DNA of 11,205 nucleotides from Patescibacteria group bacterium (GTDB taxonomy: Bacteria > Patescibacteriota > Microgenomatia > Levybacterales > UBA12049), in contig JAMCZG010000007.1 in NCBI GenBank assembly GCA_023485715.1, forward strand, positions 1 through 11,205, written 5' to 3'. The translations under genes and the position numbers were made by a program. Below the pieces are notes generated by a model. That model searched no databases. It saw only the letters and a list, made by a program, of their open reading frames with translations, and was not told the DNA's origin. How positions within the stretch are numbered: position 1 is the stretch's first letter; each line of letters starts with the position of its first letter. This document shows positions 1 to 6,484 of the stretch, piece by piece.

Positions 1-2
1 TC

Positions 3-650
3 AGTAAACTTATGATAATTATTTTTGTTTTGATAATTATCGTAACGCCAGCAATCACAACTCAATATTTTGATATACGGCAAAGGGCAGTAAATAACGA
101 CCGTAACCCTCCAACATCACCTCCAGAGTCGGTCACAATTTCTACACCTAGCTCTAATTTAGTAAATGAAACACCAACTGCGACGCCTCAAACTATAAAT
201 CAGGAGCAAATAGTATCTTCTCGCAGGGACATCCCTACTTTAACACCTACAATAAAACCAACTAATGTCGTTAATCCAAGACCTAGAAGAATAACGCCGA
301 CTCCAACAATAAAACCCACGTTTCCTCCGACAAATACACCCACGCAAATTTTAATACCTACCTTTACCCCGTCGCCTACGCCGACAAAAACCCCTACTCC
401 TTCACCGACTTTAACATTCACGCCAACACCCACCCACACACTTACCCCAACACCTATCCCTTCGCCTTCCGATGTAAATCGCGACGGTTGTGTCGGAATT
501 CAGGACTTTAATATTTGGCAGCAAGCATTCTCTACGCAAACTGTTCAACCCTCAACTTATCCCGACATCAATAAAGACGGTGCCGTTGATATCCTAGACT
601 TTAACGTCTGGTACCAGGTAATGAAATCAGGAGTTGGGGTGTGTCCATAA
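3..650 (+). CDS. Membrane-anchored dockerin-like surface protein (5'-partial)
   Basis: The reading frame is open to the left edge, so the gene probably begins upstream. The first ATG is at 12, but the codons before it (Ser-Lys-Leu) align without a gap to the paralogue at 704, which has about 38 further N-terminal residues. Numbering from the ATG at 12: a hydrophobic membrane segment (1-19), DIRQRA (21-26), a long Thr/Pro-rich linker with many TPTP/SPTP units (about 33-152), and a C-terminal dockerin-like domain (154-212) with two EF-hand-like calcium loops, DVNRDGCVGIQDF and DINKDGAVDILDF. No catalytic or cohesin domain is visible. By family knowledge, dockerins bind cohesins; this protein would display a dockerin outside the membrane on a flexible stalk. 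Cysteines at 160 and 211 may form a disulfide. The two calcium loops make the dockerin call good; the binding partner is inference. Confidence 0.85.
   Translation, partial: SKLMIIIFVLIIIVTPAITTQYFDIRQRAVNNDRNPPTSPPESVTISTPSSNLVNETPTATPQTINQEQIVSSRRDIPTLTPTIKPTNVVNPRPRRITPTPTIKPTFPPTNTPTQILIPTFTPSPTPTKTPTPSPTLTFTPTPTHTLTPTPIPSPSDVNRDGCVGIQDFNIWQQAFSTQTVQPSTYPDINKDGAVDILDFNVWYQVMKSGVGVCP
59..90 (+). repeat. Direct repeat, anchor/RQRA coding segment, copy 1
   Basis: These 32 bases are identical to 868-899. They encode the end of the membrane segment and the DIRQRA motif in both surface genes. The bases upstream (33-58) are also similar but diverged. This fits a shared anchor module arising by duplication or gene conversion. 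Confidence 0.9.
564..650 (+). repeat. Direct repeat, dockerin 3' end, copy 1
   Basis: These 87 bases match 2867-2953 with 4 mismatches, and the last 42 bases (609-650) are identical. The copy covers the second calcium loop of the dockerin and runs to the stop codon, where similarity ends abruptly. Three of the four differences are silent and one changes Ala to Ser. Confidence 0.95.
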
Positions 651-665
651 ATTTAAGGGTTGAAC

Positions 666-695
666 TTGACTTTATGATTTTTTAGGAACAATAAT
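666..695 (+). promoter_or_regulatory. Candidate promoter of the 749-aa surface gene
   Basis: TTGACT at 666-671 (5 of 6 to the -35 consensus) and AATAAT at 690-695 (5 of 6 to the -10 consensus) are separated by 18 bases. The -10 ends 8 bases before the ATG at 704, so the transcript would begin within a base or two of the start codon. No Shine-Dalgarno sequence lies at a usable distance (AGGA at 684-687 is too far). AT-rich DNA makes chance matches common. Confidence 0.4.
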
Positions 696-703
696 AGATT
701 CGG

Positions 704-2953
704 ATGGCAAAAATTCTCTCGTACAACTCACCGCACCACATCCAAAAAGAGGCGGAAAAAGAAAATCCTCTGAGAAAAGTATGGAATTGGTTTTCAAAAC
801 AGGACAGGTTTGTAAAAGGTGTCATCGTTGTCGGATTTCTTTTGATAATCGTGACACCAGCAATCGTAACTCAATATTTTGATATACGGCAAAGGGCAGC
901 TGGAGAAACTGCGTCTTTGTATTTTACCCTCCACGGAACAACTTCTCCACTTACCACTCTTTCCGTAAAACCTGGAGACGATGTTTTGCTAGATTTGTAT
1001 CTTTCTGCGCCACAGACAAACATCAACGGTTTGGATATCACAACCGTTATCCCAAACAACAATACCCTTGTCCTGGCAAACCCGCAGACAGAAGGACCCG
1101 ACGCGAATAAATTCAATTCTCTCCTTTTTAACAGCTGGCAAAACAACACCTGGAGATTTTCAAAAGTCACGACAGACGTAAACGCAGTAAATACAGGAAA
1201 TCTGTATATTGCGACTGTCCCGCTTAAAGCCATGTCTTTGGGAGGCGGGACCATATCTTTCACAAACGCGATGTTAACATCTCCAACCACAAACACTTCT
1301 ATCCCTGTTTCCAAACAGACATTAACTTACAATGTCGCTAACCCAACACCGACGCCACAACCCACTTCGACTCCAGTCCCGACAACACCCCCGACATCGA
1401 CTCCTGTGGTACCGACGGCAACGGATATTCCGATACAACCGACGAATACACCAATCCCGACTGATATACCGGTGTCCCCAACCTCAACTTCCGGACCAAC
1501 CACTCCTCCACAGGAAAAAATATTTTATGTTTCGAGAAACGGGAATAATACAGACGGCAAAACCTGGCAAACTGCGTGGAACGAGCTGTCAAACATCGAC
1601 TGGGCCATCATCCAGCCCGGAGACACAATTTATATAGACGGAGGGACGACATCGATGGTTTATAATTCTACTCTGACGATCGGTAAAAGCGGAATCTCCG
1701 GCTCTCCGATCACGATAAAACTTTCGTCCGAAAACGGACGTAACGGGCAAGCGATAATCGACGGGGGTTTGACGTCCTGGATCGAATGCATGCCCAACGC
1801 CATCGGTAACCCACAATCCTCACCGGGAGGACAAGGAGTTAGAACTGTAGGGATAAGTCTTAATACCCAAAGTTATGTCGTTATCGACGGAATAAAATGG
1901 AACGGAATTGTGGTAAGAAATCACGACAATATTGGCATTACTGTGTCGGGAAACAATAACACTTTAAAGTATATCGAATCCCATGCCAACGATGATCCTG
2001 CAAACGGAACCCAGGACGGATGGGGAGTAAAAGGTAGCGGATCTAATCTTACTCTCTCGCATATGAATATTCATCATAATGGGCAGGACTCTATTCAATT
2101 TAACGGAACAGTTACCGGATTTAATTTGGAATACAGTTATCTTCATGATCATTACTGCCGGCATCCCGACGGAGTTCAAGTTTGGGGAGGCACAAGAAGC
2201 ACTGGCTGGGAAATTCATCATAACGTTATCACGGCAGGTTATCTTCAGGGAATATTTTTGGGAGAAAACGCAACGGCAGATTATAACGCCTATGTAGATG
2301 GATTAGACCTTCACGATAACCTTATCTATGGAGTTGAGTACGGCATTAAAAGCAAACATGGTTCGACTACAAATTGGAATGTCCACCATAACACCTTGGC
2401 CAGCATGACTGCATCCGCTATCCAATGGTGCTGCGCAGCGCCAGGAGGAGCAATGGCCCCCATGAATGTTCACGACAATATTTTTTACAACGTCGGCGGA
2501 TTTTACATGCCGACTGTTGGAGGAAACACAGCTTTTACAAACAATTGCAACTATAACGCGGGGGGTGTTACGGGAAACGTAATCGCTTCGGGAACCATAA
2601 GTTCTGATCCCCAATTTACAAATCCCTCTGCGGGAGACTATTCGTTAAGATCGGGGTCTCCATGTGCCGGCAAAGGCTCTTCGATAACTTCCATAAATCA
2701 GCTTCTGGGCTCCAGCGTGCCGACAACGACTGTAATTCCTCAACCAACCGCATCTCCTATCCCCACCCCCGTTCCCGCCGATATCGACTTTGGTGGATGT
2801 GTAGGGATCGAAGACTTTAATTTATGGTCAAGGGCTTTCCAGCTGGGAGAGACAGTACCAGGAGCAGACATCAATAAAGACGGTTCCGTTGATATTCTAG
2901 ACTTTAATGTTTGGTACCAGGTAATGAAATCAGGAGTTGGGGTGTGTCCATAA
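704..2953 (+). CDS. Membrane-anchored cohesin-like / beta-helix / dockerin-like surface protein
   Basis: A modular 749-aa protein. Residues 1-38 are a basic cytoplasmic tail and about 39-58 a membrane segment; DIRQRA follows at 60-65. Residues ~69-211 are a cohesin-like beta-sandwich (SVKPGDD, NGLDIT, ANKFN, RFSKVTTD, a Gly-rich strand before ITFTNA-type sequence). Residues ~213-270 are a Thr/Pro linker. Residues ~272-665 form a right-handed parallel beta-helix of the pectate-lyase-like superfamily, with repeated His/Asn-rich rungs (NIHHNG, EIHHNVI, DLHDNLI, NVHHNTL, NVHDNIF). After a second Pro/Thr linker (~672-691) comes a dockerin-like domain (694-749). Its first calcium loop is degenerate (DIDFGGCVGIEDF); the second is canonical (DINKDGSVDILDF). 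The likely place is the outer face of the membrane. Whether the helix cleaves a polysaccharide or only binds one cannot be told. Having both a cohesin-like and a dockerin-like module, it could chain to itself or bridge its two neighbours. Confidence 0.88.
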   Translation: MAKILSYNSPHHIQKEAEKENPLRKVWNWFSKQDRFVKGVIVVGFLLIIVTPAIVTQYFDIRQRAAGETASLYFTLHGTTSPLTTLSVKPGDDVLLDLYLSAPQTNINGLDITTVIPNNNTLVLANPQTEGPDANKFNSLLFNSWQNNTWRFSKVTTDVNAVNTGNLYIATVPLKAMSLGGGTISFTNAMLTSPTTNTSIPVSKQTLTYNVANPTPTPQPTSTPVPTTPPTSTPVVPTATDIPIQPTNTPIPTDIPVSPTSTSGPTTPPQEKIFYVSRNGNNTDGKTWQTAWNELSNIDWAIIQPGDTIYIDGGTTSMVYNSTLTIGKSGISGSPITIKLSSENGRNGQAIIDGGLTSWIECMPNAIGNPQSSPGGQGVRTVGISLNTQSYVVIDGIKWNGIVVRNHDNIGITVSGNNNTLKYIESHANDDPANGTQDGWGVKGSGSNLTLSHMNIHHNGQDSIQFNGTVTGFNLEYSYLHDHYCRHPDGVQVWGGTRSTGWEIHHNVITAGYLQGIFLGENATADYNAYVDGLDLHDNLIYGVEYGIKSKHGSTTNWNVHHNTLASMTASAIQWCCAAPGGAMAPMNVHDNIFYNVGGFYMPTVGGNTAFTNNCNYNAGGVTGNVIASGTISSDPQFTNPSAGDYSLRSGSPCAGKGSSITSINQLLGSSVPTTTVIPQPTASPIPTPVPADIDFGGCVGIEDFNLWSRAFQLGETVPGADINKDGSVDILDFNVWYQVMKSGVGVCP
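868..899 (+). repeat. Direct repeat, anchor/RQRA coding segment, copy 2
   Basis: Identical over 32 bases to 59-90 and in the same position of the protein, just after the membrane segment. Confidence 0.9.
2867..2953 (+). repeat. Direct repeat, dockerin 3' end, copy 2
   Basis: Second copy of the 87-base segment at 564-650 (83 of 87 identical). It ends at the stop codon TAA, which here overlaps the ATG of the next gene by one base. Copy 1 has no such downstream start. Confidence 0.95.
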
Positions 2954-3585
2954 TGGAAGAAAATAACTTTGTATACACAAATAAATCGACTAATGACCAG
3001 GAATTTTCGCGAAAAAAAATTATAATTTTTTTTGCCGGGTTTATTTTTCTTATCACAGCGGTTATCCTAATTGTTTTGAATATTAAGAAACCACAAGAAA
3101 TAAGACAACGCGCCGCACCCCAGGTAACACAACAACTTTCTAGCACTGAAAATGATGTAAAAAAAGAAGTATTTATTTTTTATACCAGGGTTGGAGAAAA
3201 TAATCCTATCATAAACTTTTCTTTACGGCCGGGAGAAAGCATTACTTTGTCGCTTGGGATCGATACTAAAAATATAAAAATAAATGGCTTCGACTTAACG
3301 CTTAATATAACAGATAATCTATCTGTAAGTAATTTTGAGGAAGACGTCGACGCGTCCCGTTTTAATGTAATGGTATTCGACGGGATAAAAAATCAACGGT
3401 TTGCTAAAGTCAGCACAAATCTACAAGACGAAATAAAAGGCAAACTCCGTCTGGCAAAAATTACTTTTACCGCACAATCTAGAGGAACAGGAAGTATTAC
3501 AACATCGCACGCGACAATAACTTCGATCGACAGAAAAATTCCAATACCGGTAGACCAGCCTGTTATTGCCTACACAATCGACTAG
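2953..3585 (+). CDS. Membrane-anchored cohesin-like protein
   Basis: A 210-aa protein. The ATG at 2953 was chosen because it overlaps the preceding stop (TAATG, one base), the arrangement expected for translational coupling; the in-frame ATG at 2911 would only add 14 residues read from within the neighbour's dockerin. A polar tail (1-22) is followed by a membrane segment (about 23-43), EIRQRAA (49-55), and a single domain (~70-208) that aligns with the cohesin-like module of the upstream protein: LRPGES / VKPGDD, NGFDLT / NGLDIT, ASRFN / ANKFN, RFAKVST / RFSKVTT, then a Gly-rich strand and an A-x-ITS segment. No dockerin, linker or catalytic module is present. It would be a simple membrane-held receptor for the dockerins of the two genes upstream. 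The homology of the two domains is clear by eye; naming the fold cohesin is less certain, as other beta-sandwich domains share such features. Confidence 0.8.
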   Translation: MEENNFVYTNKSTNDQEFSRKKIIIFFAGFIFLITAVILIVLNIKKPQEIRQRAAPQVTQQLSSTENDVKKEVFIFYTRVGENNPIINFSLRPGESITLSLGIDTKNIKINGFDLTLNITDNLSVSNFEEDVDASRFNVMVFDGIKNQRFAKVSTNLQDEIKGKLRLAKITFTAQSRGTGSITTSHATITSIDRKIPIPVDQPVIAYTID

Positions 3586-5075
3586 CTTCTTTGAATATTA
3601 AAGATTTTTCGGAAATGGAAGCCGTAAATCGCGTATGTTATCGCGTCGGGGAAATAACGCGGATGTTTGAATAAAACTTTAAAGAAAAATTTCCAATATG
3701 CGCGTCTTCCTTTTTCTTTTAAACCCAGATGGAACATCGATCTAAAAAGCGCAAGTATGCGTTGAAAATCAAACCCATAACTTCTTTTTATTTTCGGCCG
3801 CTTAAGTTCTGGAAAAAATTTCATTACCCTTTGGTAATATTCCTCCGGCGAATAAATCGTCGTGACAATTCTTTTATACCCCTCTACTAACTTATTGATG
3901 TCCATTTTTGTCACAAAATTAGTCGAAAAATCCGTATTGTTTCCCGAAAAATATTTTTCTTTTATCAGTCTTCCCTCTTTTTCGAGACGTTTATAAAGGT
4001 TTGTTCCCTGCGGCGCGGTTAAGATTCCGACCATCGCGATCGCGATTCCGCTTTGTTTTATAAAATCGATCTGGCGCTGGAAAATAGAAGGCGTATCTTT
4101 GTCGAATCCGACTATAAAACCCGATGTTACTTCGATTCCGTGATTTTGGATTTTTTTTACACAAGACAACAAATTCCGGTTTACGTTATTGTATTTGTTG
4201 CAATTTTTAAGACTCGCCTTGCTCGGCGTTTCGATCCCTAAAAAAACTGACGTAAAACCGGCCCTGCTCATAAGCGTCATTAATTCACTGTCGTCAGCCA
4301 TATTAACCGACGCTTCCGTTAAAAAATTAAACGGGTACTTATGCTCCTGCATCCATTTAACAAGAGCAGGCAACGTTTCCATCTTTAATTGCAGTTTATT
4401 ACCGATAAAATTGTCGTCAACAATAAATACCGCGCCGCGCCAACCGTAATCATAAAGCGAATCGAGTTCTTTTAAAAACTGATTCGTGTCTTTTAAACGA
4501 GGGATTCTGCCAAAAAGAGACGTGATATTACAAAATTCACAATTATAAGGACATCCGCGCGAAAATTGCAGACTCATCGTCGCGTAATGTTTTTTATTGA
4601 TAAGACGCCACATGGGCGAAGGCGTTTTTAAAAGACCGGGTTTTTTCTCTGTTCTGTAAATATGTCTTAATTTTCTTTTTTTAAAATCATCCAGAAATCT
4701 CGGGATTGTAATTTCTCCTTCGTTTAAAACCAAGTGATCAACGTCCTTAAATTTTTCCGGCTCCATCGTAAAGAGCGGACCGCCGGCGACTATTTTCTTA
4801 CCAAAAGATTTACAACGCGCAATAATTTGCTTTGCCGAGTCTTTTTGGACAACCATCGCCCCGATAAAAACATAATCTGCCCATTTTATTTCTTCGTCTT
4901 TAAGTTCGCGGATATTTAAATCGACGAGTTTTTTCTTCCAAATTTTGGGCAACATCGAGGCAACCGTCATAAGACCAAGCGGCGGATACGCAGCCTTTTT
5001 ATTAATAAATTTAATCGCGTATTTAAAGCTCCAAAAAGTTTCTGGGTATTTTGGGTAAACAAATAGAATTTTCAT
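3582..5075 (-). CDS. B12-binding-type radical SAM protein, DUF4070 / HpnP-like
   Basis: A 497-aa protein. The N-terminal ~150 residues look like a Rossmann-type cobalamin-binding domain (VDLNIRELKDEEIKWAD, VFIGAMVVQ, VAGGP at 96-100) that lacks the DxHxxG histidine motif, so any B12 would bind without His ligation. The radical SAM core follows, with CxxxCxxC at C175, C179 and C182 (RGCPYNCEFC) for the 4Fe-4S cluster, then VDDNFIGN, TEASVN and FLGIETPS segments typical of this family. The C-terminal part matches the general layout of DUF4070 proteins, which include the hopanoid C2-methylase HpnP. The substrate is unknown; radical methylation is an inference from the family, and no hopanoid genes are nearby. 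It is the last gene of the minus-strand run, 34 nt after glyA, and its stop overlaps the stop of the converging surface gene. Confidence 0.85.
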   Translation of the reverse strand: MKILFVYPKYPETFWSFKYAIKFINKKAAYPPLGLMTVASMLPKIWKKKLVDLNIRELKDEEIKWADYVFIGAMVVQKDSAKQIIARCKSFGKKIVAGGPLFTMEPEKFKDVDHLVLNEGEITIPRFLDDFKKRKLRHIYRTEKKPGLLKTPSPMWRLINKKHYATMSLQFSRGCPYNCEFCNITSLFGRIPRLKDTNQFLKELDSLYDYGWRGAVFIVDDNFIGNKLQLKMETLPALVKWMQEHKYPFNFLTEASVNMADDSELMTLMSRAGFTSVFLGIETPSKASLKNCNKYNNVNRNLLSCVKKIQNHGIEVTSGFIVGFDKDTPSIFQRQIDFIKQSGIAIAMVGILTAPQGTNLYKRLEKEGRLIKEKYFSGNNTDFSTNFVTKMDINKLVEGYKRIVTTIYSPEEYYQRVMKFFPELKRPKIKRSYGFDFQRILALFRSMFHLGLKEKGRRAYWKFFFKVLFKHPRYFPDAITYAIYGFHFRKIFNIQRS

Positions 5076-5109
5076 CGAGTTTATATTTTGGGATTTATAA
5101 GGTAATTAA

Positions 5110-6438
5110 TTATAGACTAAAAACAGGATATTTGATAGCCAGTTTTTTTACTGCCTTTGAGATTTCCGATAATTTTTTATTTTTAAATATCTCTAATTTT
5201 AATTTTTTCCAAAATTCTGCGCGGTCTTCTTTTTTCTCCGGAAGCTGATATTTTCTCGACTCGTCTACAACGTCGTTTACCCATTTTGCTATTTTAACCA
5301 TTTCTTTCTCTTTCATTCCCCGAGTTGTAATGGCAGGAGTACCAAGTCGAATGCCCGACGGGTAGAAAGGTGGCATAGTTTCGTAGGGAACACCATTTTT
5401 GTTCAAAACTATACCTGCAGCCTCTAATGATAGTGCAGCTACGCTTCCATTTACACCCTTATTTCTGAGATCTATAAGTATTAAGTGATTATCGGATCCT
5501 CCGCTTACCAGATTAAAACCATACTTTAGTAATTCTCCTGCGAGCATTTGATTATTCTTTACGATCTGCAAACCGTACTTTTTAAATTGCGGGGTGGACG
5601 CTTCTTTAAGCGCAACCGCGATCGCAGCTGTTTGATTGTCGTGAGGTCCTCCCTGAATACCAGGGATAATCGCCGAATCGATAAGTTTTGGCAAATCGGG
5701 ATTTTTCTTCAAACCCTTTTCCGTTACCATTATCATTGCACCTCTTGGTCCGCGAAGAGTTTTATGCGTTGTTGTTGTTACTATATGGACATACGGAACA
5801 GGACTCGGGTGAACACCCGCGACTATTAGTCCTGCGATATGAGAAATATCAGCCATTAAATAACATCCTACTTTATCTGCAATTTGTGCAAATTTTTTAA
5901 AGTCGATTATACGCGGATATGCCGTAAAACCACAGACGATAATATCCGGTTTTTCTTTTATCGCCTGTTTTTCGATCGCATCAAAGTCGAGATATCCATC
6001 TTTTCCTAAAGTATATTGTACCGATTTAAAAAACTTTCCGGTTGCAGAGACAGGCTGACCATGAGTTAAATGTCCGCCGAACGCAAGAGACAGCCCCATG
6101 ATTTTTCCTTTTTGGGGTTCCAAAAGTGCTACATAAACCGCAAGATTTGCGGGAGAACCCGAGTGCGGCTGGACATTTACGTACGGCACACCGAAAAGTT
6201 TTTTAGCACGCTCCTGCGCCAGAGATTCAACATCGTCGACTATTTTGTTCCCTTGATAATATCGTTTTTTTGGGTAACCTTCCGAATATTTGTTGTTGAG
6301 TACTGTTCCCAGTGCTTCGAGAACCGCTTTAGATGCATAATTTTCCGAAGGGATCATTTCCAAAACCTCTTCTTGTCTTTTTTCTTCTTGTTTTATTAAT
6401 TTATAAATCTCGGGGTCGGTTGTTTTTAAAGATTTCAT
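5110..6438 (-). CDS. glyA: Serine hydroxymethyltransferase
   Basis: PLP enzyme converting serine and THF to glycine and 5,10-methylene-THF in the cytoplasm, the main source of one-carbon units. The 442-aa length is usual for bacterial SHMT (about 410-440). Visible hallmarks: EMIPSENYAS (27-36), NKYSEGYPKKRYYQG (49-63), NVQPHSGSPAN (88-98), GGHLTHG (121-127), DISHIAGL (197-204), the PLP lysine K226 in TTTTHKTLRGPRG, and SGIRLGTPAITTRG (361-374). The frame stays open upstream to an ATG at 6534, inside guaA, but family proteins start near the ATG at 6438 and that start leaves a normal 46-nt gap after guaA. No Shine-Dalgarno sequence is evident; a promoter-like sequence lies just ahead. With ThyA and FolA of the same run it completes the thymidylate cycle. 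Confidence 0.97.
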   Translation of the reverse strand: MKSLKTTDPEIYKLIKQEEKRQEEVLEMIPSENYASKAVLEALGTVLNNKYSEGYPKKRYYQGNKIVDDVESLAQERAKKLFGVPYVNVQPHSGSPANLAVYVALLEPQKGKIMGLSLAFGGHLTHGQPVSATGKFFKSVQYTLGKDGYLDFDAIEKQAIKEKPDIIVCGFTAYPRIIDFKKFAQIADKVGCYLMADISHIAGLIVAGVHPSPVPYVHIVTTTTHKTLRGPRGAMIMVTEKGLKKNPDLPKLIDSAIIPGIQGGPHDNQTAAIAVALKEASTPQFKKYGLQIVKNNQMLAGELLKYGFNLVSGGSDNHLILIDLRNKGVNGSVAALSLEAAGIVLNKNGVPYETMPPFYPSGIRLGTPAITTRGMKEKEMVKIAKWVNDVVDESRKYQLPEKKEDRAEFWKKLKLEIFKNKKLSEISKAVKKLAIKYPVFSL

Positions 6439-6446
6439 TTTCTTGT

Positions 6447-6475
6447 AATATAAAGTTTTATTTTTACTTTTGCAA
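6447..6475 (-). promoter_or_regulatory. Candidate promoter of glyA
   Basis: Read on the minus strand, TTGCAA (6475-6470; 4 of 6) and TATATT (6452-6447; 5 of 6) are separated by exactly 17 bases. They fit in the gap between guaA and glyA. The -10 ends 8 bases before the ATG at 6438, predicting a leaderless or near-leaderless transcript. Confidence 0.4.
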
Positions 6476-6484
6476 GAAGTATTT

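Noticed and set aside
200..439. 79-aa Val/Gly-rich open frame on the minus strand
   Set aside because: It is the complement of the Pro/Thr-rich linker codons of the anchored dockerin gene; the composition is an artefact of that repeat.
871..2614. Several open frames of 72-147 aa on both strands inside the 749-aa surface gene
   Set aside because: They lie within a continuous modular coding region, show no recognisable motif, and mutually overlap.
2911..2952. Upstream start for the 210-aa cohesin-like gene at 2911
   Set aside because: It would read 14 residues out of frame through the end of the dockerin of the previous gene; the same bases occur in the other copy of the repeat without a downstream gene. 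The TAATG overlap at 2953 is a better start.
3589..3609. Possible terminator hairpin CTTTGA-ATA-TTAAAG followed by five T on the + strand
   Set aside because: The stem is only six AT-rich pairs including a G-T pair with a three-base loop; too weak to call in AT-rich DNA, and it lies inside the radical SAM gene.
5109..5114. TATAAT on the minus strand ahead of the radical SAM gene
   Set aside because: It overlaps the glyA stop codon and has no acceptable -35 at 15-19 bases; likely chance or at best very weak.
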